Part shown: positions 18,731-26,832 of the stretch, one piece after another
How positions within the stretch are numbered: the stretch's first letter is position 1
Layout: each line of letters starts with the position of its first letter
Assembly (NCBI RefSeq): GCF_900239345.1
Contig: NZ_OESZ01000012.1
Coordinates: 124,001 to 188,000 of the forward strand
Direction: 5' to 3'
Length of the DNA: 64,000 bases
Origin: Tenacibaculum dicentrarchi
GTDB lineage: Bacteria; Bacteroidota; Bacteroidia; Flavobacteriales; Flavobacteriaceae
Notes under the pieces: model-generated
The model's database searches: none
The model's input: only the letters and a program-made list of their open reading frames with translations
What the model was told of the DNA's origin: nothing
Position numbers and translations under genes: made by a program

Positions 18731-19212
18731 TGGTTTCCAATAATCACTCGCAATAGTTTTCATTTGATTATCTTTAATTCCTTTCCAAAATTTTTTGGCT
18801 GTTTTTGTGCTTCTATCTCCAATAACGAAGTGGAGTAATCTTTTGCCGTATCTATCAACGGCAATCCAAATCCAACAGTAGTTTTTTTACGCCCAATATA
18901 GCTGTGCATCTCATCAACCTCTACAATTTCCATATCTTGAGATGCTGGTTGTAAGCTAGAAACTTCGTTTCCAAAGGCTCTAATCCAGTTTAAAACACTA
19001 ACATTACTTACTCCCAAAAGTCTTCCGATAGAACGAAAACCTAACCCTTCTAAATACAGCTGCAAAGCTTTCTTTTTTATCGATAATGGATAATCACAAG
19101 AGCGCCTTTCTACGGTGTAATTATATCCACAAGATTTACACTTGTATCGCTGAATACCTTTTATTACTCCATTTTTAATCTTCTTTTCGCTCTTACATTT
19201 TGGACAATCCAT
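18721..19212 (-). pseudogene. IS1-family transposase, N-terminal part (InsA plus start of InsB'), interrupted
   Basis: Frame 0 from the ATG at 19212 gives an InsA-like protein with a four-cysteine zinc finger (CPKCKSEKK...YKCKSCGYNY) and an HTH (GLGFRSIGRLLGVSNVSVLN). At the A7 run (18882-18888 on the plus strand) frame 0 continues without homology to 18760, while the -1 frame continues the conserved DDE domain as NYCWIWIAVDRYGKRLLHF, up to YWKPYKA where the ISAs1 element enters. A -1 shift at an A-run is the established IS1 expression mode, so this shift is probably functional; the ISAs1 insertion is what kills the gene. The intact fusion would be about 229 residues. Confidence 0.88.
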
Positions 19213-19325
19213 ATTGTTTTATTTTCTTCTAAGATAGGTAAACTATTTTAGATTAGCAATACCAAAAAGCGAGTGCAGAAAGCGGGAAAATTGCTTCAAA
19301 AAAATCAAACTAATATGTACAACAA

Positions 19326-19355
19326 AAAACTCGTTCAAATAAATAAACGAGTTTT
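19326..19355. terminator. Terminator after the small membrane protein gene
   Basis: AAAACTCGTT and AACGAGTTTT form a stem with a roughly 10-nt loop, about 25 bp past the stop codon of the minus-strand gene ending at 19380. Confidence 0.65.
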
Positions 19356-19379
19356 ATATATATATTTCCTAAGAAAAGC

Positions 19380-19553
19380 TTAGTTACCTTGAGCGGCTTT
19401 TTTAGCTTCTTTTTTTAATTTCAAGTTTTCTAAAATTGTTCCACCAATCCAATAAGGAACAACAAATGTTAATAAGAAAATTAACAACCAAAAACCAGTT
19501 GTAAAAATAAACATGAATAATACTAATCCTGAAAATTGTGAAAAATCTAACAT
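19380..19553 (-). CDS. Small membrane protein of unknown function
   Basis: 57 residues from the ATG at 19553 (MLDFSQFSG). A longer reading to 19631 exists, but its extra N-terminus is poorly composed and I do not favour it. The protein has one long or two short hydrophobic segments (LVLFMFIFTTGFWLLIFLLT) and a charged C-terminal tail (LKLKKEAKKAAQGN). It is followed by a hairpin terminator. No family recognised. Confidence 0.6.
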   Translation of the reverse strand: MLDFSQFSGLVLFMFIFTTGFWLLIFLLTFVVPYWIGGTILENLKLKKEAKKAAQGN

Positions 19554-19653
19554 TTGTTTTCTGTAATAATTGTTATAGAGCAAAATTAGAACTATTTTTC
19601 TTTTTATCCAATAAAATATGACAAAAATCACTACTAAAACCTATAAGAATTTG

Positions 19654-19661
19654 TAAATTTG
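19654..19661 (+). promoter_or_regulatory. -7 promoter element for fumC
   Basis: TAAATTTG fits TAnnTTTG, 38 bp before the fumC ATG. Confidence 0.5.
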
Positions 19662-19699
19662 GAGGTAAGTTAAATTATATTCTTTTAAATAATTTTAAA

Positions 19700-21100
19700 A
19701 TGGCAAAGTACAGAATTGAAAAAGATACCATGGGAAATGTTGAAGTTCCTGCGGATAAATATTGGGGAGCGCAAACAGAGCGTTCTCGTAACAACTTTAA
19801 AATAGGTCCTGCTGGCTCAATGCCTTTAGAGATTGTATATGGTTTTGCGTATCTTAAAAAAGCTGCAGCATATACAAATGCAGAATTAGGTGTTTTAGCA
19901 ATCGAAAAAAGAGATTTAATCGCACAAGTTTGTGATGAAATTTTAGCAAGTAAACATGATGATCAATTTCCGTTAGTAATTTGGCAAACAGGTTCTGGTA
20001 CGCAAAGTAACATGAACTGTAACGAAGTAATTGCTAACAGAGCTCACGAAATTGCAGGTAAAGTTATCGGTGAAGGTGAAAAAACGATTCAACCAAATGA
20101 TGATGTGAACAAATCGCAATCATCAAACGATACTTTTCCTACAGGAATGCACATTGCAGCTTACAAGAAAATTGTAGAAGTTACCATTCCTGGAGTTGAA
20201 CAATTACGTGATACTTTAAAAGCAAAATCGGAAGCGTTTAAAGATGTTGTAAAAATTGGACGTACGCATTTAATGGATGCTACTCCCCTAACCTTAGGGC
20301 AGGAATTTTCTGGTTATGTAGCACAATTAAACTTCGGATTAAAAGCTTTAAAAAATTCTTTAGAACATTTATCGCAATTAGCTTTAGGTGGAACTGCTGT
20401 TGGTACAGGATTAAATACGCCTGCTGGTTACGATGTTTTAGTGGCTAAATATATTGCTGAATTTACAGGATTGCCTTTTATTACTGCTGAAAATAAGTTT
20501 GAAGCTTTAGCAGCTCACGATGCTTTTGTTGAAACGCATGGTTCTTTAAAGCAATTAGCGGTTTCTATCAATAAAATAGCCAACGATATTCGTATGATGG
20601 CTTCTGGTCCTCGTTCTGGTATTGGTGAATTAATTATTCCTGCAAACGAACCAGGTTCGTCTATTATGCCAGGAAAAGTAAATCCTACCCAAGCAGAAGC
20701 AATTACGATGGTTTGTGCGCAAGTTATGGGGAATGATGTTGCTGTTACTATTGGTGGTACTCAAGGTCATTACGAATTAAACGTTTTTAAACCAATGATG
20801 GCGAAAAATGTATTAGAATCTGCTCAATTAATTGGAGATGCTTGTGTTTCTTTCGATGTAAATTGTGCGGCTGGTATTGAGCCAAATCATACTAGAATTA
20901 CTGAATTAGTAAATAATTCTTTAATGTTAGTTACTGCGTTAAATACGAAAATCGGATATTATAAAGCTGCGGAAATTGCAAATACTGCACACGCAAACGG
21001 AACTACTTTAAAAACAGAAGCAGTTCGTTTAGGCTATGTTACCGAAGAAGAATATGACGAGTGGGTAAAACCTGAAGAAATGATTGGTGCTTTAAAATAA
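19700..21100 (+). CDS. fumC: Fumarate hydratase class II
   Basis: 466 residues, the usual length. It interconverts fumarate and L-malate in the TCA cycle as a homotetramer without an iron-sulfur cluster. The superfamily signature [13 protein letters not shown] lies near residue 318 and carries the mobile catalytic loop. Other markers are [20 protein letters not shown] and [20 protein letters not shown]. The start ([12 protein letters not shown]) is the family's conserved N-terminus. It is followed by a strong terminator. Confidence 0.97.
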   Translation: MAKYRIEKDTMGNVEVPADKYWGAQTERSRNNFKIGPAGSMPLEIVYGFAYLKKAAAYTNAELGVLAIEKRDLIAQVCDEILASKHDDQFPLVIWQTGSGTQSNMNCNEVIANRAHEIAGKVIGEGEKTIQPNDDVNKSQSSNDTFPTGMHIAAYKKIVEVTIPGVEQLRDTLKAKSEAFKDVVKIGRTHLMDATPLTLGQEFSGYVAQLNFGLKALKNSLEHLSQLALGGTAVGTGLNTPAGYDVLVAKYIAEFTGLPFITAENKFEALAAHDAFVETHGSLKQLAVSINKIANDIRMMASGPRSGIGELIIPANEPGSSIMPGKVNPTQAEAITMVCAQVMGNDVAVTIGGTQGHYELNVFKPMMAKNVLESAQLIGDACVSFDVNCAAGIEPNHTRITELVNNSLMLVTALNTKIGYYKAAEIANTAHANGTTLKTEAVRLGYVTEEEYDEWVKPEEMIGALK

Positions 21101-21125
21101 GCTTTTTTTATCATTTATATAATTT

Positions 21126-21160
21126 AAAAATCCCTGCAATTTATAATTGTAGGGATTTTT
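21126..21160. terminator. fumC terminator
   Basis: AAAAATCCCTGCAATT and AATTGTAGGGATTTTT form a 16-bp stem with one G-T pair, ending in T-rich sequence. It can also serve the convergent gene ending at 21184. Confidence 0.88.
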
Positions 21161-21183
21161 GTTTTTTTGAGGAGTTTGAGATT

Positions 21184-22608
21184 TTACCTTCTATATTTTC
21201 TAAAAGAAATTAAAATATGATAAAACCCAATACCTATAAATATTTTCCCAAAAACAAAAGGAATCCATTCTTTAATACTAACCAAATATTCACGACTATT
21301 TATCAATGGATTATGAAAATCTGTTAACAAAAAATATCTAAATAAACCGATGAAATAATCATTATATGCTGACTCTGACTTATTAAAAAAGTCTAACTCT
21401 TGATTATAGTTATGAATTATAAAAAATATTGAATAGAATAATATCGCCACAAAAATAGTTCTTTTGATTGCTCTAAGCCAATCAGTTCCATTATTCGAAA
21501 AGAAAGAATTAACTCTTAAAATTGTTAAATCTCTTCGTAATTTCTTTCGATTAGCATTAGGCTGTAGCCTTATTTTAGTTTTTAATTCTTCTTTAAACGA
21601 ATTTAGTTCATAAGCTCTAAAATTATCATAATCTATTCTATTATCAGCTCTTAATAATTGTTGTTTTATATTTCTTAATGTTTTTTTATTACACTTATTT
21701 AAATTGTAAATTTCAATATCATCGAAGAAAGCTAGTTTTTCAAAAATTGTTCTATCTAAAAAAATAAAATCAAGTTCTAATTCTTGAAATGAAACAATAT
21801 CCTGAAAAATAGAAGTATCAATATGTAAATAACAAAGTTTAGAGTTATTAAAAGAGGTGTATTTATAAAAATTACACTTTTCAAATTTTACAGTTGTTCT
21901 CTTATCTTTTTTTAATCTTTCAAATAAAGCCGTTCCTTTAAATTCATTAAATCTAAAATTTACTGTATCTCCAAAATTAGTTAACGAAAAATTAGTTTTC
22001 TCAAATTCATTATGCTTAATGTAACTCGTATCAATACTACTTAAAGTAAATTGAAACTCTCTTACAAAATTATTATACTCTATACCAACCCGATTAAATG
22101 AACAATCGTGAACCTTAACTTCTTTTATAGTACATTTTCTAATTTCTAAATTTCCTGAAGATTTCAGATGAAGGAAATCTATATAATTTGAAATTTCACA
22201 ATTATGAATTGTTATATTTATTTTATTAATTATTTCTCTTTTTAAATCCTCTCCACATTCAAAAACAAAAAAACCTATTTTTTTAGGAGAAAGATGAAGA
22301 TTAATAGGTTTCGTCATTTCTGAGAATTTCAATCCCTCAAATGAGCAATCTTTAAAAGAAACATCATTTTCAAATTCACAATTTTCAAAATGAATAAAAT
22401 GATTTAATTCTGATTTTTCAGAAAAACTTGAATCAAAAAAAGAAATCCGTCTTCCCTTAAATTGACAATTAATAAATTCATTATATGAAGTCACTTTAGA
22501 TAAATCAATACCTTCTGAATTTTCTAAATTAATAATATAATCACGATATGTGTGTTCATCTTTAGACGAAAGTAATTCTAATAATTCTGTTTCATTTATA
22601 TTTTTCAT
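21184..22608 (-). CDS. Pentapeptide-repeat-like protein with C-terminal membrane region
   Basis: 474 residues. Residues about 40-310 show a degenerate five-residue periodicity typical of right-handed beta-helices (FIHFENCEFENDVSFKDCSFEGLKFSE broken into short F/C-x-x-x-x units). Next comes a charged helical stretch (about 315-360, LLRADNRIDYDNFRAYELN), then two hydrophobic segments (about 381-400, IFVAILFYSIFFIIH, and about 452-470, FGKIFIGIGFYHILISF). It probably faces the cytosol with its repeat domain and is anchored in the inner membrane. This layout is seen in many accessory bacterial proteins of unknown role. Its very AT-rich coding sequence and solitary position suggest an accessory gene. 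Confidence 0.7.
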   Translation of the reverse strand: MKNINETELLELLSSKDEHTYRDYIINLENSEGIDLSKVTSYNEFINCQFKGRRISFFDSSFSEKSELNHFIHFENCEFENDVSFKDCSFEGLKFSEMTKPINLHLSPKKIGFFVFECGEDLKREIINKINITIHNCEISNYIDFLHLKSSGNLEIRKCTIKEVKVHDCSFNRVGIEYNNFVREFQFTLSSIDTSYIKHNEFEKTNFSLTNFGDTVNFRFNEFKGTALFERLKKDKRTTVKFEKCNFYKYTSFNNSKLCYLHIDTSIFQDIVSFQELELDFIFLDRTIFEKLAFFDDIEIYNLNKCNKKTLRNIKQQLLRADNRIDYDNFRAYELNSFKEELKTKIRLQPNANRKKLRRDLTILRVNSFFSNNGTDWLRAIKRTIFVAILFYSIFFIIHNYNQELDFFNKSESAYNDYFIGLFRYFLLTDFHNPLINSREYLVSIKEWIPFVFGKIFIGIGFYHILISFRKYRR

Positions 22609-22754
22609 ATTTTTTTTTAAGCTTATTAGAACGAATTACATATCAAATATAAAAAACATATACTTGTAAAAAACATAATTATTAAATTGATATGATTTAA
22701 AAAAATATCACAAAGTCAATTTAAATACTTTCCTTCATTTCAGTTTTTAAATCT

Positions 22755-22762
22755 TATTTTTG
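22755..22762 (+). promoter_or_regulatory. -7 promoter element for the YkgJ-family gene
   Basis: TATTTTTG matches TAnnTTTG, 64 bp before the ATG at 22827. Confidence 0.55.
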
Positions 22763-22826
22763 CCCTCGCTATAAAAACAGCTAGTACTCATTTTCAACCA
22801 TTCATTTTTAAAATAAAACATACAAA

Positions 22827-23693
22827 ATGCAAGTAACAAAACTAAATTCAGAAAGTATATTACCGCTTACCTGCTCACGCTCAGGGTCGTGTTGTTTTGG
22901 AAAAGATGTAATGCTGAATCCGTGGGAATTATTTAGTTTTAGTCAAGAGAAAAAAATTACAACAAAAAAATTCAGAAATCTTTATACCGAATTTGGCGGA
23001 ATCCAATTGCTTTTTGATGGAAAAACCGATAAAAAAGGACAAAAATCATGCAGTCAATATTTAGATAATGCTGGTTGTAGCGTACACCTTGGTCGTCCGT
23101 TAGCCTGTCGTTTATATCCGTTAGGTCGTCAGGTGCAATTTGAAAAAGCCGAATATATTTATGAAGGAAACGCTTTTCCATGCTTAACAGATTGTTCCGA
23201 AGTTTTAAATTTACCAAAATTAAGCGTAGGCGATTACTTAAAAGGACAAGAAGCACATCAATATGAAAAAGCTTTAGATGCGTATTTAATGGTGATGCAA
23301 AACATTGCCGATATTGGTTTTGAATTACTTTTAGATTCGGGATTATCCGCTTCTGGTGACACAAAAACACTGGCTGCTTGGAGAGAAATCGGTAACGAAA
23401 ACCCGCAAGTATTAGCAGAAAGAATCGGTAAAGAATGGCTAGATTATTTAATGATTCCAAATATAACAAATCACGATAATAACCCTGTTATTTTCGCTCA
23501 AAAACACAACGATTTTCTACTTTTAAAAGCACAAGAAGAGTTTGGAAGCTTACAAACATTTGAAGAACTTCATCAGGCTTCGGTTTTAATAATTGCCGTA
23601 GCTTTGCATTTATCAAGAGGTTTAAGAGCCGATACAAAAGGATTATCCGAACATTGGATTGAAACTGCTAAAAGTCACGGAGCTAAAGAATAA
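22827..23693 (+). CDS. YkgJ-family cysteine-cluster protein
   Basis: 288 residues with the CxxCxxxCC-type metal-binding cluster: C-SRSGSCCFGKDV near residues 16-26, then CSQYLDNAGCSVH and RPLACRLYPLGR around 72-100. Such proteins bind zinc or an iron-sulfur cluster; their role is not established. The C-terminal 180 residues are helical and unassigned. It is followed 88 bp later by guaD on the same strand. An overlapping 165-codon antisense frame is a shadow. Confidence 0.85.
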   Translation: MQVTKLNSESILPLTCSRSGSCCFGKDVMLNPWELFSFSQEKKITTKKFRNLYTEFGGIQLLFDGKTDKKGQKSCSQYLDNAGCSVHLGRPLACRLYPLGRQVQFEKAEYIYEGNAFPCLTDCSEVLNLPKLSVGDYLKGQEAHQYEKALDAYLMVMQNIADIGFELLLDSGLSASGDTKTLAAWREIGNENPQVLAERIGKEWLDYLMIPNITNHDNNPVIFAQKHNDFLLLKAQEEFGSLQTFEELHQASVLIIAVALHLSRGLRADTKGLSEHWIETAKSHGAKE

Positions 23694-23781
23694 TACTTAA
23701 ATATTTTACTTTTTTTTATTAATTAAATATGCTAAATCACTTAAATTAGGCAGTGATTTTTGCCCCCTAAAACCAAAAACA

Positions 23782-24255
23782 ATGAACGAACACGAAAAAC
23801 ATATGAGTGAAGCTGTTAAAGCGGCTTTAAAAGGAATGAGTAACAATGAAGGTGGTCCTTTTGGCTGTATCGTAGTAAAAGACGGTGTGGTTATTGGTAG
23901 CGGAAATAATAAGGTTACTTCGACCAACGACCCAACAGCGCACGCCGAAGTTACAGCAATTAGAGACGCCTGTAAAAACCTTGGTTCTTTTCAATTAGAC
24001 GGTTGTATTATTTACACTTCTTGCGAGCCTTGCCCGATGTGTTTAGGCGCAATTTACTGGGCAAGACCAGACAAAGTGTACTACGGATGTGACCAGCAAG
24101 ATGCCGCAAATATTGGTTTTGACGATGCTTTTATTTACAAAGAAATAGCATTGCCTTACGAAAAGCGTAGCATTTCTTTTGAGCAAATAGGGCAAAAAAT
24201 TGCCTTAGAGCCGTTTGAAAAATGGACAGAAAAACAAGATAAAGTTGAATATTAA
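23782..24255 (+). CDS. guaD: Guanine deaminase (cytidine-deaminase fold)
   Basis: 157 residues, closely matching the Bacillus GuaD type (conserved GGPFG, TSNDPTAHAE-like, GCIIYTSCEPCPMCLGAIYWAR and IGFDDAFIYKEI). It hydrolyses guanine to xanthine and ammonia in purine salvage. The zinc site is His54, Cys84 and Cys87 with Glu56 as proton shuttle (HAE and CEPCPMC motifs). The C-terminal FDD-FIYKEI segment separates it from TadA tRNA deaminases, which are the main alternative. A terminator follows. Confidence 0.88.
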   Translation: MNEHEKHMSEAVKAALKGMSNNEGGPFGCIVVKDGVVIGSGNNKVTSTNDPTAHAEVTAIRDACKNLGSFQLDGCIIYTSCEPCPMCLGAIYWARPDKVYYGCDQQDAANIGFDDAFIYKEIALPYEKRSISFEQIGQKIALEPFEKWTEKQDKVEY

Positions 24256-24259
24256 TATC

Positions 24260-24293
24260 AAAATCCTAAGTTTATAGCTTAGGATTTTTTTTT
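24260..24293 (+). terminator. guaD terminator
   Basis: AAAATCCTAAG-tttatag-CTTAGGATTTTTTTTT, right after the guaD stop codon. Repeat A5 begins within its T-run. Confidence 0.88.
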
Positions 24294-24377
24294 GAAGCTA
24301 TTTCCCGCTTTCCGCACTCGCTCTTTTTGTTTGAAAAAAACAAAAAGGAGCTCAAACAAAGCTTCAATCGGGGCTAG
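24294..24377 (+). repeat. Repeat family A, copy 5
   Basis: Plus orientation, GAAGCTATTTCCCGC to CTTCAATCGGGGCTAG. The central hairpin is CTTTTTGTTT-gaaa-AAACAAAAAG, perfect. It abuts the guaD terminator. The 330-bp gap 24256-24585 contains this, the terminator and repeat C2, and no gene. Confidence 0.85.
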
Positions 24378-24435
24378 GGGTTTTTGCTTATATCATTATT
24401 ATTAGTAAGTTTTTAATTAAGCATATTATATATTT

Positions 24436-24468
24436 AGACCTCACAGGTTTTAGAAATCTGTAAGGTCT
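24436..24468. repeat. Repeat family C, copy 2 (33-bp hairpin)
   Basis: AGACCTCACAGGTTT...AAATCTGTAAGGTCT, the reverse-orientation partner of 17141-17173 with four differences. This copy's stem has mismatches. Confidence 0.7.
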
Positions 24469-24585
24469 GGCTAACGTATCAACCCCTTGTTTCTTACAAA
24501 TTATTCTGATATTTAGACTATCATAAAAACTAGCAAAACCCGTATCTTTATCTTTTTAAACACAAATTTTCAAGCAAAACAACAG

Positions 24586-25512
24586 ATGAAATCAGAAAAA
24601 AATATTAAATCCTATAAATCGGGATATTTCCCTGTTTCTCACGGACACGAACTTTATTTTGAATTATATGGAAATCCAAAAGGGATTCCTGTAATTTTTT
24701 TACACGGTGGTCCAGGAGCTGGTTTTGGCGATAAAGACAAGCAATTTTTTGACCCAGAACGCTATAATGTACTTTTTTTCGACCAACGAGGAACTTCAAA
24801 AAGTAAGCCTTTTGGAAGCATCGAAAACAATACAACACAACTTCTTTTACAAGATATTAATGCTTTATTAGATTATGTAAATTTTGATAAAGTCTATGTT
24901 TTTGGCGGTTCTTGGGGAAGCACGCTTTCGCTTGTCTATGCAATTCATCATCCAGAGCGCGTTTTAGGATTGATTATTCGAGGAATTTGGTTGGCAAATA
25001 CATATGCTTTTGACCATTATATTGGCGGTGGAATTAAAGAGTTTTTTCCTGATGTTTGGAATCGTTTTAATAAATTAGTTCCTAAAGGCGAAAATCCAGT
25101 TGATTATTATTTAAAAATGATGACCTGCGATGATGAAGAAATCAGCAATAAATATGCCTATGAATGGGCATATTACGAAATGTCATTTTACACTATCAAT
25201 AAAATTACCGATACCGAACAGGTTTTAAAAACCTTTTCGTACAAATCAATGGCGATTTTAGAAGCATATTATATCAAAAATAATTGTTTTATTTCGGAAG
25301 ATTTTATCATGAATAACATCGATAAAATTAAAGATATTAAAACCGCAATTGTTCACGGGCGCTACGATTTTATTTGTACGCCAGTTCAAGCTTTCAGATT
25401 GCATGAAGGTTTAAACAATGCAACATTAAATATTGAAAATGCAGGACATTCTTCTTCGGATGAACAAAATAAAATTGCTTTAATTTCTGAATTGAAAAGA
25501 ATTACTTCTTAA
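24586..25512 (+). CDS. Proline iminopeptidase-type alpha/beta hydrolase (S33)
   Basis: 308 residues of the S33 peptidase family, which release N-terminal proline. The catalytic serine is Ser109 in VFGGSWGSTLS, the oxyanion region is HGGPGAGFGD (residues 40-49) and the DQRGTSKS motif follows. The acid is the Asp of HGRYDFICTP (about 264) and the base the His of ENAGHSSS (about 291). No signal peptide, so cytosolic. The proline specificity is inferred from the GGSWGS and DQRG motifs; a related aminopeptidase specificity is possible. Confidence 0.85.
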   Translation: MKSEKNIKSYKSGYFPVSHGHELYFELYGNPKGIPVIFLHGGPGAGFGDKDKQFFDPERYNVLFFDQRGTSKSKPFGSIENNTTQLLLQDINALLDYVNFDKVYVFGGSWGSTLSLVYAIHHPERVLGLIIRGIWLANTYAFDHYIGGGIKEFFPDVWNRFNKLVPKGENPVDYYLKMMTCDDEEISNKYAYEWAYYEMSFYTINKITDTEQVLKTFSYKSMAILEAYYIKNNCFISEDFIMNNIDKIKDIKTAIVHGRYDFICTPVQAFRLHEGLNNATLNIENAGHSSSDEQNKIALISELKRITS

Positions 25513-25523
25513 AGTTAAAAAAC

Positions 25524-25648
25524 TGTCAGTTCGAGTGATTTTTTTCCTTCAAAAAAATTGTATCGAGAACTTTTGAGTATCAAAATAATAAAATAATTAT
25601 CGATACAATTTTAATTCCTTTTAGTTATTAAAATCACTCAAATTGACA
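25524..25648. repeat. Repeat family D: long imperfect inverted repeat
   Basis: The left arm TGTCAGTTCGAGTGATTTT...AATTGTATCGA and the right arm, read on the minus strand, TGTCAATTTGAGTGATTTT...AATTGTATCGA, pair over most of 125 bp. It lies between two convergent genes and could fold into a long cruciform or RNA hairpin. Similar elements are familiar in Flavobacteriia; no other copy was seen in this window. Confidence 0.7.
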
Positions 25649-25653
25649 AAAAC

Positions 25654-25686
25654 AAAAAAACCTCCAATTAAATTGAAGGTTTTTTT
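25654..25686. terminator. Bidirectional terminator after lgt
   Basis: AAAAAACCTCCAATT and AATTGAAGGTTTTTTT form an imperfect stem with A/T-runs on both sides, 21 bp past the lgt stop codon. Confidence 0.75.
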
Positions 25687-25707
25687 ATAAATTAAGTTTA
25701 TTTTTGA

Positions 25708-26535
25708 TTATTTCGATTTTCTAAACATCAGCCAAACACCTATTAAAACAAGTGGAATACTTAATACTTGCCCTGTGTTTAAAGAGTTTAAAACCCAATC
25801 TTCTCGGCTATCAACTTGTGCTTTTTTCAAAAATTCGATAAAGAAACGTAGCGACCATAAAACAACCATAAACAATCCGAATAAAAATCCTTCTTGCTTC
25901 TTTTTATCTGTTTTCCAATAAAAATGCCACAAAGCAAAAAACAAGGCTAAATAACTAAACGCTTCATATAATTGCGTTGGATGACACGCCACAGTTTCAC
26001 CTGCTCTTTTAAAAATAACGCCGAAAGTGCTTCCTGTTGGTTTTCCGTAAATTTCCGAATTAAAAAAGTTCCCTAATCGAATGAAAAAACCTGCCAAAGC
26101 AACAATAATTCCTAATCTATCTAAGATAAATAACCAAGATTTTTGCAAATGTTTTTTAGCATAAAAATACAAGGCTATCGGAATACCAATGGCCGCGCCA
26201 TGACTTGCAAAACCTGTGAAACCCGTAAATTTCCAAGAACCATCGGCTAATTGTTTCATCGGTAAAAATATTTCCAATAAATGATGTTGATAATAATCCC
26301 AGCTATAAAAAAACACATCTCCCAAACGCATTCCGACCAACATCGAAACAAAAACGTACATAAATAATGGGTCTAATTTTTCGACAGCAATATTATCATT
26401 TATAAAAATTTTCTTCATTAAATGAAGCCCTAATACAAATACAGCTACAAACATTAAGCTATACCAACGAATACCGAAGCTACCTATTTTTATAATTTCA
26501 GGATCTAAATCCCATACGATGGATAAAAAATTCAT
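25708..26535 (-). CDS. lgt: Prolipoprotein diacylglyceryl transferase
   Basis: 275-residue polytopic inner-membrane enzyme that transfers diacylglycerol from phosphatidylglycerol to the lipobox cysteine of prolipoproteins, the first step of lipoprotein maturation. Seven or so membrane segments are visible. The family signature is RLGNFFNSEIYGKPT near residue 152, with the catalytic-region arginine. The start (MNFLSIVWDLDPEI) is typical. Third gene of a cysS-yidD-lgt minus-strand run, 38 bp after yidD. Lipoprotein substrates in the window include the genes at 30620 and 48345. Confidence 0.95.
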   Translation of the reverse strand: MNFLSIVWDLDPEIIKIGSFGIRWYSLMFVAVFVLGLHLMKKIFINDNIAVEKLDPLFMYVFVSMLVGMRLGDVFFYSWDYYQHHLLEIFLPMKQLADGSWKFTGFTGFASHGAAIGIPIALYFYAKKHLQKSWLFILDRLGIIVALAGFFIRLGNFFNSEIYGKPTGSTFGVIFKRAGETVACHPTQLYEAFSYLALFFALWHFYWKTDKKKQEGFLFGLFMVVLWSLRFFIEFLKKAQVDSREDWVLNSLNTGQVLSIPLVLIGVWLMFRKSK

Positions 26536-26573
26536 GTATTATTTTATTTTATGTCATTAAATTAAAACGACTA

Positions 26574-26825
26574 TTATTTATTTTCTTTTTTTGACACAGA
26601 CTTTTCTGGCACAGGGTCATACCCGCTTCCTCCCCACGGATGACAGCTAAAAATTCTTTTCAAAGCCAAGTAACCGCCATAAAATACGCCGTGTTTTTGC
26701 AAGGCTTCAATGGTGTAACCCGAACAGGTTGGCGAATATCGGCAACTAGCCGGTGTAAATGGTGAAATTGCTGTTTGATAAAACCGCACCAAAAGTATAA
26801 ACGGATATGTTAAATTTTTTTTCAA
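26574..26825 (-). CDS. yidD: Membrane protein insertion efficiency factor YidD
   Basis: 83 residues with the complete family pattern: [23 protein letters not shown] broken at [11 protein letters not shown], then [16 protein letters not shown] and [13 protein letters not shown]. Thought to help YidC- or Sec-dependent insertion. In many bacteria yidD lies beside rpmH and yidC; here it is between cysS (7 bp upstream) and lgt, about 16 kb from rpmH. Confidence 0.93.
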   Translation of the reverse strand: MKKNLTYPFILLVRFYQTAISPFTPASCRYSPTCSGYTIEALQKHGVFYGGYLALKRIFSCHPWGGSGYDPVPEKSVSKKENK

Positions 26826-26832
26826 CTATTAA

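Larger units (their letters stand above)
17285..19263 (-). mobile_element. IS1-family insertion sequence, interrupted by an ISAs1-family element
   Basis: The ends are imperfect inverted repeats: GGTATTGCTAATCTAAAATAG reading inward from 19263 and GGCATTGCTAATTCAATATAG from 17285. An exact 8-bp target duplication AAAAAGCG flanks both ends (17277-17284 and 19264-19271). Removing the 1225-bp inserted element and one copy of its 10-bp target duplication leaves 744 bp, the usual IS1 size. It carries an InsA-like frame and an InsB'-like frame joined at an A7 run. Confidence 0.9.
17220..19297 (-). repeat. Repeat family A, copy 4, split by an IS insertion
   Basis: The left part, 17220-17284, begins TAGCCCCGATTGAAGC and ends AAAAAGCG. 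The right part starts with the duplicated AAAAAGCG at 19264-19271 and continues AGTGCAGAAAGCGGGAAAA to 19297. Joined, they give a normal family A copy whose hairpin arms are TTTTTTATTTTT and AAAAATAAAAAA. The IS1-family element at 17285-19263 is inserted inside it. Confidence 0.85.

Noticed and set aside
22972..23469. 165-codon minus-strand frame
   Set aside because: It is antisense to the YkgJ-family gene, which has the conserved cysteine motifs; the antisense protein has no plausible family pattern.
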